A stretch of 23,669 nucleotides of DNA, taken from NCBI GenBank assembly GCA_030150135.1, contig JASLGO010000103.1, forward strand, positions 1-23,669, given 5' to 3'. Of the stretch, positions 1 through 7,225 are shown in pieces. The stretch is from Aquirhabdus sp. Its GTDB lineage: Bacteria; Pseudomonadota; Gammaproteobacteria; Pseudomonadales; Moraxellaceae. The notes under the pieces were generated by a model. It did not search any database, was not told the DNA's origin, and was given only the letters and a program-made list of their open reading frames with translations. Position 1 is the first letter of the stretch; every line of letters begins with the position of its first letter. The position numbers and the translations under genes were made by a program.

Positions 1-47
1 AATGCACTGGTGACAAGGATTTTGCGATCTGACCTAGACTTAGACAC
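1..47 (-). CDS. metG: Methionyl-tRNA synthetase, N-terminal fragment (cut by window edge)
   Basis: Only the first 15 codons are inside the window. On the minus strand a GTG at 47-45 opens a frame reading MSKSRSDRKILVTSA and running off the left edge. The string RKILVTSA followed by an L-type codon start matches the beginning of MetG, whose N-terminus typically reads ILVTSALPYANG. MetG charges tRNA-Met in the cytoplasm. An in-frame TAA lies just upstream of the GTG, so GTG is the only usual start codon. A GAGTAAG-like ribosome site precedes it. The divergent partner apbC is the expected neighbour in Acinetobacter-like genomes, which supports the call. The fragment is very short, so identity rests on this motif plus context. 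Confidence 0.7.
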   Translation of the reverse strand, partial: MSKSRSDRKILVTSA

Positions 48-62
48 TTAAACTTACTCATA

Positions 63-90
63 TTTATAACCAATATGCGTAATATAGCAA
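63..90 (-). promoter_or_regulatory. Possible metG promoter
   Basis: On the minus strand TTGCTA (90-85) and TATAAA (68-63) are separated by 16 bases, which fits a sigma-70 promoter. The expected transcript start would leave a leader of only about ten bases before the GTG, which weakens the call. Confidence 0.3.
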
Positions 91-115
91 AACTAAGCAT
101 GAATCGCCTGTGCTA

Positions 116-143
116 TTGTCGCCGCAAATTGATAAAATATAAG
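116..143 (+). promoter_or_regulatory. Possible apbC promoter
   Basis: TTGTCG (116-121) and TATAAG (138-143) are 16 bases apart and would start transcription about 40 bases before the apbC ATG. This is motif reading only. Confidence 0.4.
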
Positions 144-190
144 TCGATCACTCGCATTTCAGCTTCGCAAAAAGCTCTCAGGAAACCCTC

Positions 191-1450
191 ATGCTCGACA
201 AAATTAAAAATCTTTTTGCCTCAACCTCTGGCGATGACGCCGCAACGCAAAAAGACAATACTCCTGCGGAATCAAGCACCATCGAGCCTACCGATGCGCT
301 GATTCGCGATGTGTTGGTCGCAACATTGTTTGAGGGATCAACGCAAACCGTCGCCTCAGCGACGACCAAAATCGAGTTGAATGACCGAATTCTGAATTTA
401 AACATCAAACTCCCAATCGGCTTCAACGGTGATCCTCAAGCCTTGCATGACAAATTGGCAAATGTTCTAGAACCGATTGGCGTTCAGGAAGTGAATCTGC
501 ATCTCATCCAGCAAAAAATCTCTGGTGATGCCAAACCTGCACAACCTGCAATTCCCCCTGAAAATAAACTGCCTATCGTGACCGATGCCAGCGCGCCAGT
601 ACCAACATCGACGCCGACACGTCCAGTGCCACCAAAGCAAACCGAGCTAAAAGCCCATCCGCGCATTCGCCACATCATCGTTGTGGCATCAGGTAAAGGC
701 GGTGTGGGCAAATCGACCACTGCGGTCAATCTTGCCCTCGCCTTGCAAAAAACTGGCGCAAAAGTCGGCATGCTCGATGCGGATATTTATGGCCCAAGTA
801 TTCCAACCATGCTTGGCATCGCAGGCAAAACACCACTGATTGAAAATGATCAATTCGTTCCGCTTTCTGCGCATGGTTTGGCGGTGTTATCGATTGGCAA
901 TCTCACGGGCGATGACAATACGCCGATTGTCTGGCGTGGCCCGAAAGCAACTGGCGCATTGATGCAATTGTTTGGTCAAACCAATTGGCCTGAACTGGAT
1001 TATTTGGTAATTGATATGCCGCCAGGCACGGGTGATATTCAACTGACACTCGCGCAGCGCATTCCTGTGTCTGGTGCGGTTATCGTGACAACGCCACAGC
1101 ACATTGCGCTGTTAGACGCACAAAAAGGCATTGAGTTATTTAATAAAGTGAGCATCCCTGTACTCGGCGTGATTGAAAATATGGCTCTGCATGTCTGTAG
1201 CGAATGTGGTCATATTGACGAAATTTTTGGTGCGGGCGGCGGTGAGAAATTGGGTGAGCAATACCATGTACCGCTGCTGGGTAAATTGCCATTGAATAGC
1301 TCAATTCGTATCAATGCTGATACTGGTAATCCAAGTGTCGCGGCAGGTGATGCGGCGTCCATTTTGTATGAACAAATTGCGCTTAATGTGGTTCGTGAAG
1401 TTGGAAAGCTAGGTGAAGTGCATGCTAGGGATGAGAAGAGGATTTTCTGA
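191..1450 (+). CDS. apbC: Iron-sulfur cluster carrier protein ApbC/Mrp (P-loop ATPase)
   Basis: This is a cytoplasmic P-loop ATPase of the Mrp/NBP35 family that binds and transfers Fe-S clusters to apoproteins. The 419-residue product has an N-terminal MIP18/DUF59-like region (about 33-108), a Pro-rich linker (about 112-155) and the ATPase domain. The deviant Walker A GKGGVGKS is at 168-175, the switch segment DMPPGTGD at 275-282, and the cluster-ligating CxxC (C336, C339) is present, so the protein should be functional. ATG 191 is supported by AGGAAA eight bases upstream. The gene stands alone on the plus strand, divergent from metG and convergent with the gene at 1551-2363. The N-terminal region lacks an obvious conserved Cys, as is common for bacterial Mrp. 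Confidence 0.95.
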   Translation: MLDKIKNLFASTSGDDAATQKDNTPAESSTIEPTDALIRDVLVATLFEGSTQTVASATTKIELNDRILNLNIKLPIGFNGDPQALHDKLANVLEPIGVQEVNLHLIQQKISGDAKPAQPAIPPENKLPIVTDASAPVPTSTPTRPVPPKQTELKAHPRIRHIIVVASGKGGVGKSTTAVNLALALQKTGAKVGMLDADIYGPSIPTMLGIAGKTPLIENDQFVPLSAHGLAVLSIGNLTGDDNTPIVWRGPKATGALMQLFGQTNWPELDYLVIDMPPGTGDIQLTLAQRIPVSGAVIVTTPQHIALLDAQKGIELFNKVSIPVLGVIENMALHVCSECGHIDEIFGAGGGEKLGEQYHVPLLGKLPLNSSIRINADTGNPSVAAGDAASILYEQIALNVVREVGKLGEVHARDEKRIF

Positions 1451-1505
1451 TTAGATACCCTAAAATATCTGAAGAACCACAACATCTACAAATAGAAAAG
1501 AATTC

Positions 1506-1541
1506 TACAATTAGCCCTACCAATGGCATCGGCTAATTGTA
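1506..1541. terminator. Hairpin between convergent genes, likely bidirectional terminator
   Basis: A perfect 11-bp inverted repeat (TACAATTAGCC at 1506-1516, GGCTAATTGTA at 1531-1541) with a 14-base loop lies between the apbC stop and the stop of the minus-strand gene at 1551. On the minus strand it is followed by a T-rich stretch (GAATTCTTTTC); on the plus strand the T-tract is poor. Confidence 0.55.
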
Positions 1542-1550
1542 AATTCCGAT

Positions 1551-2363
1551 TTATCTTCTAGCTTTCTTATCAAGAAGTTTTCTCATACTTTCAGTAAACC
1601 CCTTTGATGCTGCTTTGCTTGCGGCTACTTGATTGACTAAGAATACCAATATCTCTCTACAAGATTCTGAATATTCAAGACACTCCTCATCAGATTCCGC
1701 ATGTAATCCTTCACTCAATGTCGAGTGCAATGCTGCAAGAGGATTCATACCATCTGGCTGTAAAATAGCTGGCAAGAGATCTTTAACTAAATCAATTTTT
1801 TCTTGAGTGACCGTAGTTTCTTTTGTTTTCGCTAAAGCATCTTGATATTGTTTCAATTCGTGATTTGATAATAAGCCCTCAATTTCATCTAAGAGTTCAT
1901 CAATGATTTCTTCAACAATTCTCCTGTAATATCCGAATGCTCCAATACCGTATCCTTGGGATTCACAAACCAGACCTTTTTTATAATATCCTGCATGCTG
2001 ACCAAGTAAGCTCTCTATATTAGCATCACCTTTAATTTCCCATGCTGGATATTGCCCAATTTTCATTATCCATTGCATCCTCTCATCAATTTTAATGAAG
2101 AAGAAACGCTTAAAATCTTGACAATGTTGGCACTGATAAACCAGTCGAAAAACTAACCCCTCAAGAGGGTAATTACTATAAGGTAAATTCTCCAAATAGG
2201 AGTTACGCATCACAAAGGTCTGTCGTGATCTACAAATAGAGCATTCCATATTTATCTGAACAACAAGTAATTGATCAGCTCTCTGAGGCAAACTGTCAAC
2301 GTGGAACTTTCTATACAATGAATAATCTTCAAGAAAATTTTTATTCGGCATCTCGGCTCTCAT
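1551..2363 (-). CDS. Hypothetical zinc-ribbon protein with DUF4145-like helical region
   Basis: I do not recognise a named family with certainty. The 270-residue product has two CxxC pairs, C41/C44 and C78/C81, spaced like a zinc ribbon. A helical region follows (about 134-246) containing GAFGYYRRIVEEII and LSEGLHAESDEECLEYSES, which recall DUF4145-type domains found fused to or beside nucleases and other defence proteins. No catalytic motif is visible. The start is uncertain: ATG 2363 has no ribosome site, while the second ATG (2351) has GAGAG a few bases upstream and would give 266 residues. The gene is visibly more AT-rich than apbC and rsmE and sits between housekeeping genes, which suggests acquisition. 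A 16-bp palindrome lies ten bases upstream of ATG 2363. Function unknown. Confidence 0.7.
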   Translation of the reverse strand: MRAEMPNKNFLEDYSLYRKFHVDSLPQRADQLLVVQINMECSICRSRQTFVMRNSYLENLPYSNYPLEGLVFRLVYQCQHCQDFKRFFFIKIDERMQWIMKIGQYPAWEIKGDANIESLLGQHAGYYKKGLVCESQGYGIGAFGYYRRIVEEIIDELLDEIEGLLSNHELKQYQDALAKTKETTVTQEKIDLVKDLLPAILQPDGMNPLAALHSTLSEGLHAESDEECLEYSESCREILVFLVNQVAASKAASKGFTESMRKLLDKKARR

Positions 2364-2373
2364 AATTAAAATA

Positions 2374-2389
2374 ATACTTTATAAAGTAT
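2374..2389. promoter_or_regulatory. 16-bp perfect palindrome upstream of accessory gene
   Basis: ATACTTTATAAAGTAT is a perfect palindrome ending ten bases before ATG 2363. It overlaps where a promoter -10 element or operator would be expected. A role as a binding site for a dimeric regulator is inference. Confidence 0.4.
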
Positions 2390-2437
2390 AGATCCAAACA
2401 TTACATCACTATACGTTAGGCTATCAGCTCTTTATTT

Positions 2438-3148
2438 TCACCCCATTAACCGCCCTATCAACAACGGCACAGCCGTTTCAGTCCGCAAAATCCTTTGCCC
2501 CAAAGTCACCGACTGACAACCACTTTTTTCAAGCAACTCAATCTCAAACGGAATAAAACCACCTTCCGCACCGACCACCAACACCGTCGGCGTCGTCAAC
2601 CCAATCGGCGCAACCTCCGTCGCATAAGGATGCGCCACAATCGCAGTCTTGCCCTGAATCAGCGCTGGCAACTCATCCTCCACAAACGGACGAAAACGCT
2701 GCTTCAACTCTATCACAGGCGGAATCGTATCCCCCGCCTGCTCAAGCCCCAACAACACCAATTGCTCCAACTCATCAAACACCTGACTCTGCCAATAGCT
2801 CTTTTCCACACGACGACTATTCAACAAAATCAAACGTTCAACACCCAACGTCACAATATCCGCAATCATCCGCCGCAGCGCAATCGGACGCGGCAAAGCC
2901 AGAACCAGCGTTAAAGGCAACTTCGCAGGCGGCGGCGTATCGAGAACAATTTGATTCAACGTCACCGCATCAGGCGTGACCTCTGCAATCTGAGCAATAC
3001 CTTTCAAACCATGACGCACACCGACTTTAATCGAATCACCAACCTTCAAGTCCAAAGTCTGATGAATATGCTTTAAACGACGAGGATCAGTAATGACTGC
3101 TTGCTGATTTTCTTGAATGTCCGCAGGCTCTAAAAGAAGTAAATTCAT
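2438..3148 (-). CDS. rsmE: 16S rRNA (uracil1498-N3)-methyltransferase RsmE
   Basis: RsmE methylates N3 of U1498 in 16S rRNA of the 30S subunit using S-adenosylmethionine. The 236-residue length is normal. An N-terminal PUA-like domain (about 1-70) precedes a SPOUT domain. The knot motifs are present: LALPRPIALRRMIADIVTLGV (about 83-103, first strand and helix of the fold), GAEGGF (193-198) and LGQRILRTETA (216-226). The gene begins 18 bases after the waaA stop on the same strand, so the two are probably co-transcribed. Its own ribosome site (AAGATGA) is weak, consistent with translation coupled to waaA. No clear terminator was seen after its stop. Confidence 0.95.
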   Translation of the reverse strand: MNLLLLEPADIQENQQAVITDPRRLKHIHQTLDLKVGDSIKVGVRHGLKGIAQIAEVTPDAVTLNQIVLDTPPPAKLPLTLVLALPRPIALRRMIADIVTLGVERLILLNSRRVEKSYWQSQVFDELEQLVLLGLEQAGDTIPPVIELKQRFRPFVEDELPALIQGKTAIVAHPYATEVAPIGLTTPTVLVVGAEGGFIPFEIELLEKSGCQSVTLGQRILRTETAVPLLIGRLMG

Positions 3149-3166
3149 ATTGTTATGGGTTTCATC

Positions 3167-4459
3167 TTAATGCTTAGTACAAACTGACTTCAGTAGATCA
3201 TCGACTAGATCGAGTTGGCGTTTGAGTGCGCCTTGATTCGCACGCATCACGGCAAGCGCAGCATGAGAAGCATCTCCATACTGAGATTCACTCAGCAACC
3301 AATCCCGCCAAACCTGCATGACAGCATTGGCATCATTGACCTGAACCAGAGCACCAGCAGTTTTCAACAGTTCAACGATCTGCGCAAAATTAAAGGTATG
3401 TGCACCCATGACGACAGGCACGCCTAAACTTGCCGCCTCCAGTGGATTATGACCACCTGTTTCAGCCAATGAACCACCAACTAAAGCCATTTTGGACAAT
3501 GCATACCACGTCCACATTTCGCCCATACTATCAGCAAGAAAAACGAAAGTCGTACCATTCACCGATTGATCAGCAGAGCGTCTTGCATAACGAAGACCTT
3601 GCTCCTCAATCAAAGCTGCCACCCGATCAAAACGCTCAGGATGACGCGGTGCAATGATGAGTAATGCACGAGGAAATTCGGCATGAAAAGCTTTAAACGC
3701 AGTCAAAATCTCAAGTTCTTCTGGTTCATGCGTACTCGCAGCAAACAGCACAGGGCGACCTTCCAGCTGCCAGTCTTTTTTCAGTTTCTGAGCCAAGTCC
3801 AGATTCGCTTCTGGCGCAGTCAGATCGAACTTCAAGCTGCCAGTCACAGTAACCTTGCTACCCGATGCACCCAATCCAATAAAGCGATTCGCCGTATCCT
3901 GATCTTGTGCCGCAATCCGTGTGAGGTGTTCAAGCATTGGTTTAGTCAGACTACTAAATTTGGCATAACCTTTTGCTGAACGCTCGGAAAGACGCGCATT
4001 CATCAGCATGGATGGAATCTTGCGTTGATGCAAAATCGCCAGCAAATTTGGCCAAATTTCAGTTTCAATGAGGAGCACCATACGCGGTTGATGAATATCG
4101 ATGAACTCATTCATTAACCTTGCGGTATCTATAGGGAGGAAATGTTGTTCGAGTTGATTGTTTTGAATGTCTTTGACAAATAGCGTTCTTACCCGTGCTG
4201 CGCCTGTCCGCGTGGTATTGGTCACCAGCACAGGCAAACCCATATTCAGCAGATGTTGGATAATCGGTTGTGCGGCATTAGTTTCACCAACTGAAACAGC
4301 ATGAATCCAAACGGGATTTTGGAGCTTTGCGGGTGGAAGTTTGCCAAAGCGTTGTGCGACCTCAAGCTGATAATCAGGCTCATGCCGCGAACGTAGGAAC
4401 ACGCGTAGCCGATAAAGCTGCGCAATGATGGCAAGTAACAACGGATACCAGATGGGCAT
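3167..4459 (-). CDS. waaA: 3-deoxy-D-manno-octulosonic acid transferase (Kdo transferase)
   Basis: WaaA (KdtA) adds Kdo from CMP-Kdo to lipid IVA, the first committed step of LPS core synthesis, at the cytoplasmic face of the inner membrane. The 430-residue product has a hydrophobic N-terminal anchor (about 4-20), then a GT-B glycosyltransferase. The catalytic glutamate is in AVSVGE (E59). Further family features are IETEIWPN (131-138), the NARLSERS loop (154-161) and GGSLAETGGHNPLEAA (328-343) in the nucleotide-sugar site. ATG 4459 has GGAG eight bases upstream. It is followed by rsmE 18 bases later. Its 5' leader contains the folded repeat at 4491-4583, so transcription reaching it from prfB would pass through that structure. 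Confidence 0.95.
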   Translation of the reverse strand: MPIWYPLLLAIIAQLYRLRVFLRSRHEPDYQLEVAQRFGKLPPAKLQNPVWIHAVSVGETNAAQPIIQHLLNMGLPVLVTNTTRTGAARVRTLFVKDIQNNQLEQHFLPIDTARLMNEFIDIHQPRMVLLIETEIWPNLLAILHQRKIPSMLMNARLSERSAKGYAKFSSLTKPMLEHLTRIAAQDQDTANRFIGLGASGSKVTVTGSLKFDLTAPEANLDLAQKLKKDWQLEGRPVLFAASTHEPEELEILTAFKAFHAEFPRALLIIAPRHPERFDRVAALIEEQGLRYARRSADQSVNGTTFVFLADSMGEMWTWYALSKMALVGGSLAETGGHNPLEAASLGVPVVMGAHTFNFAQIVELLKTAGALVQVNDANAVMQVWRDWLLSESQYGDASHAALAVMRANQGALKRQLDLVDDLLKSVCTKH

Positions 4460-4490
4460 TAGAAATGCTCCACTTCATAACAGGTAAAGT

Positions 4491-4583
4491 CAAAAGCAAA
4501 ATCCCTCCCGACCTCCCTTTGCAAAGGGAGGAGCTTGAACTCCCTCCTTAGAAAAAGGAGGGTTGGGGAGGATTTGCTTTTGA
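4491..4583. repeat. Folded inverted-repeat element, copy 1 (MITE/REP-like)
   Basis: About 93 bp with imperfect terminal inverted repeats: CAAAAGCAAAATCCCTCCC on the left pairs with GGGGAGGATTTGCTTTTG on the right (two single-base bulges). Inside are a 20-bp perfect palindrome (4512-4531) and a second stem (4542-4549 with 4555-4562, 5-base loop), so the strand could fold into a three-armed structure. It fills most of the gap between prfB and waaA and ends three bases from the prfB stop codon. It has no coding capacity. A second element of the same plan is at 11067-11195. Confidence 0.8.
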
Positions 4584-4585
4584 TT

Positions 4586-5681
4586 TTATAACCCCATTTT
4601 TAGACTGGCTTCAATAAACTTATCCAAATCACCATCTAACACCGCACCAGTATTTGATGTTTCAACACTGGTACGCAAATCTTTAATCCGAGAATCATCA
4701 AGCACATACGAACGAATCTGACTACCCCAACCAATATCAGATTTGGTCGCCTCTAATGCTTGCTGTGCTTCACTGCGTTTTTGTAGCTCAAGCTCATATA
4801 ATTTCGCACGAAGCATCTTCCATGCACGATCACGGTTGGCGTGCTGACTGCGTTCGTTCTGACACGCCACGACCGTATTCGTAGGAATATGCGTCAAACG
4901 TACCGCAGAGTCTGTTTTATTAATGTGCTGACCACCCGCCCCTGACGCACGATAGGTATCCGTGCGTACATCAGCAGGGTTGATATCAATTTCAATATCA
5001 TCATCGATTTCTGGCGAGACAAACACCGCAGAAAACGAAGTATGGCGACGATTACCCGAGTCAAATGGCGACTTGCGTACTAAGCGATGCACGCCAGTTT
5101 CGGTACGCAGCCAACCAAAGGCATATTCGCCTTCGACACGAATCGTCGCGCTCTTAATGCCTGCAACCTCACCATCTGACTCTTCCATGATTTCGGCTTT
5201 GAAACCATGACGCTCAATCCAGCGTAAATACATACGCAGCAACATCGACGCCCAATCTTGCGCCTCTGTACCACCCGAACCTGATTGAATATCCACGAAG
5301 CAGTTACACGCGTCCGCTTCACCACCAAACATACGACGGAATTCAAGCTGACCGACTTCAGCTTCAGCTGCATCCAGTTCACGCGTGACATCAGCGAGCA
5401 ATTCTTCTTCGTCGGCTTCGACTGCCAAATCCAACATCGCTTGCGCATCATCGACTTGCGTGGTGAGGTTATTTAGCACATTGACGACGGCTTCGAGCGC
5501 GCCTTTTTCTTTCGACATCGCTTGCGCGCGTGCAGCATCGTTCCAGATCGCTGGATCTTCTAGCTCACGCAGAACTTCTTCTAAACGCTCAACTTTTTGA
5601 TCATAGTCAAAGATACCCCCTAAGCGTGTTGCCACGCTCAGTCAGGTCTTTAATACGGAGGACATACGGGTTAATTTCCAC
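4586..5681 (-). CDS. prfB: Peptide chain release factor 2, with programmed +1 frameshift
   Basis: RF2 recognises UGA and UAA and triggers peptide release. The gene is read in two frames. Frame one starts at GTG 5681 ([20 protein letters not shown] then RGYL, 24 codons) and hits an in-frame TGA at 5609-5607. A +1 shift at CTT continues with [11 protein letters not shown] to the stop at 4586, giving about 364 residues, the E. coli length (365). An upstream in-frame TAG leaves GTG as the only usual start. The stop-codon recognition tripeptide SPF (about 204-206) and the catalytic GGQ (about 249-251) are intact. The residue matching E. coli K-12 Thr246 is Ala (RASGAGGQ), the form common outside K-12. 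An ATG-initiated version beginning MATRLGGIF is an artefact of the shifted frame. Confidence 0.95.
5606..5624 (-). promoter_or_regulatory. RF2 programmed frameshift site
   Basis: CTTAGGGGGTATCTTTGAC contains all elements of the classical site: an internal Shine-Dalgarno AGGGGG (5621-5616), three bases, the slippery CTT (5612-5610), the UGA stop (5609-5607) and a following C that weakens termination. Low RF2 slows termination at UGA and favours slippage, so RF2 limits its own synthesis. The mechanism is established for E. coli prfB; its use here is inferred from sequence identity. Confidence 0.95.
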
Positions 5682-6050
5682 GGTTTTACTACTCTATAAA
5701 ATATGAATCTTAAATTAGGGGGCGATTTTAATACAAACTGAAGATCAACGCTGTTTTTTTTGCCAATCGCTGTAAATAACCTAAGTTTCAGATAACAAGT
5801 GTATTGGTTCTAACTCTTAAATGTCTGTAGCAACTGTTTGAGCCAAACATTCGTATGCAAAGTTATTGGGATTTTAGATCAACAGAAGTCTTAAGTTTTC
5901 CTCCCCGTGCGCGAGTTTTGCGAAAGACACGGTTTTGCTTACTTTTTCCAAGAAAAAAGTAAGGCCAGCGGCAGGCTGATCCTCCCATTAACCAACAAAC
6001 CTTAAGACACCCACGAGCAAAGCTTTTCAAAGCTATATTTAGCTAAAAAC
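5682..6050. other. 369-bp gene-free region between prfB and the HPP-CBS gene
   Basis: This stretch must hold the prfB promoter (minus strand), but no convincing -35/-10 pair was found. Its distal part (about 5863-6035) resembles a dispersed repeat, listed separately. The remainder (5700-5860) is AT-rich with no visible structure. Confidence 0.5.
5863..6035 (-). repeat. Probable dispersed repeat with a repeat-type short reading frame
   Basis: The minus strand is open in one frame from just after a TAG near 6045 to TAA at 5865-5863. From ATG 5988 it reads MGGSACRWPYFFLGKSKQNR then VFRKTRARGGKLKTSVDLKS and Q (41 residues). Short frames of this style (FFLGKSKQNRVFRKTRARGG) are familiar to me as recurring spurious peptides in Acinetobacter-type genomes, so I treat the DNA as a repeat rather than a gene. 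It contains a perfect 10-bp stem (CTTACTTTTT 5938-5947, AAAAAGTAAG 5954-5963, loop CCAAGA). No ribosome site precedes the ATG. Only one copy is in this window, so repetitiveness is from memory, not shown here. Confidence 0.45.
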
Positions 6051-7175
6051 TTAAACATGCACCGCCTCGGCTAATTTCACCTCAAACAATGCCGCAACCA
6101 AATCAGTTTGGGTAACAATGCCTTCTACATATTTTTCTTCATCCACGACCAACACATAATGTTGACCCTGATCTGAAAAAAACTGCACTAAATCACCAAT
6201 CGGTTGGTCTGCACTCACCATTGGTGCTTGATGCAACATAATATCAATCACATTTTTCGCCCAATATTCTTCTAATGGATTGAGAATATGCGTCGAATCA
6301 CCGCGAGGCACAAGGAAATTCTGAATCGACAATAAACCTTGCAATTGATTGTCCTCATTAACAACTGGTAAAGCCATCATTTCCAATTCGCGCAGTTTGT
6401 TCAATGCTTCGGTCAACGGCGTTGTCGGCTGCACCGTAATCAGGTCTTTTGACATAATATCTGCGCATCGTACATCACCAAATTGACGCTGAAACGAATT
6501 TACTTTGGCTTGGTTAATCAAGTCCGCCAAATCGCTTTTATTAATGTCCAGAAGCTCGCCAAAACCGCTCAAGGCTTTATCCAGATCATTACTCGTAAAG
6601 CCTAAGCGCTCACTCGGCAATGGATCGTTTGTTCGGGCAGGTTTTGTGACCTGATGTGGGTAACGATGACGCAGCGCATTATTAAAGATCAATGCTAAGA
6701 CCAATAAAAATAAAGAATTAACCAGCACTGGCCAAATCACAAACTGATAACCCAGCGCATGCACCGCAGGGCCACCCATCACCGCCGTCATCGCAACAGC
6801 ACCACTCGGCGGATGTAAACAGCGCAGGATAAACATAAAGCCTATCGCCGTTGCGACCGCGACCGCCGCACCGAGTCCAAGATTAGATGCAAAATATTGT
6901 GCGCAAAAAACGCCCACCAAGCCCGCAACCAAATTACCGCCAATAATCGACCACGGCTGCGCAAGCGGACTGGCAGGCACTGCAAATAGCAATACCGCTG
7001 ACGCTCCCATTGGCGCAACAAACCAAGGATTCACGTCACTTAAAGCATAGCGACTCAACCACTCCGCAAACATCAAACCAATGAACGCACCCAAGCAGCT
7101 ATACAATATTTCACGCTTCGACACCGTCAACGGTGGCGGGACAAAGGAGCGTAGCCAATTTGAAAATGCGGTCAC
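6051..7175 (-). CDS. HPP-family membrane protein with C-terminal CBS pair
   Basis: The 374-residue product starts at GTG 7175, supported by AGAAGGT upstream. Residues about 24-165 are four or more hydrophobic segments of the HPP family, with the signature LHPPSG at 120-125. A linker (about 170-235) leads to two CBS domains (about 238-290 and 309-362), which usually bind adenine nucleotides and regulate an attached domain. HPP proteins of cyanobacteria and plastids have been linked to nitrite transport, but no nitrogen genes are nearby, so the substrate here is unknown. It follows recJ by 50 bases on the same strand and may be co-transcribed with it. The membrane-plus-CBS layout suggests a ligand-gated transporter or channel; that is inference. 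Confidence 0.85.
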   Translation of the reverse strand: MTAFSNWLRSFVPPPLTVSKREILYSCLGAFIGLMFAEWLSRYALSDVNPWFVAPMGASAVLLFAVPASPLAQPWSIIGGNLVAGLVGVFCAQYFASNLGLGAAVAVATAIGFMFILRCLHPPSGAVAMTAVMGGPAVHALGYQFVIWPVLVNSLFLLVLALIFNNALRHRYPHQVTKPARTNDPLPSERLGFTSNDLDKALSGFGELLDINKSDLADLINQAKVNSFQRQFGDVRCADIMSKDLITVQPTTPLTEALNKLRELEMMALPVVNEDNQLQGLLSIQNFLVPRGDSTHILNPLEEYWAKNVIDIMLHQAPMVSADQPIGDLVQFFSDQGQHYVLVVDEEKYVEGIVTQTDLVAALFEVKLAEAVHV

Positions 7176-7225
7176 AATTTACCTTCTGTGTTTTGATTTA
7201 GCCAATTTTCTAGATGGAATAACTC

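Noticed and set aside
2495..2914. 139-residue plus-strand open frame rich in Arg, Asn, Gln and Thr
   Set aside because: Lies fully antisense to rsmE, has no ribosome site, and its composition is what the opposite strand of a codon-biased gene gives.
4512..4562. Internal stems of repeat copy 1 as a simple prfB terminator
   Set aside because: The stems are nested inside terminal inverted repeats and recur in the glmM-pdxH gap, so a mobile or dispersed element explains them better; a terminator effect is not excluded.
6016..6035. AGCTTTTCAAAGCT hairpin as terminator of the HPP-CBS gene
   Set aside because: Stem is only 5-6 bp with little GC and no T-run directly after it.
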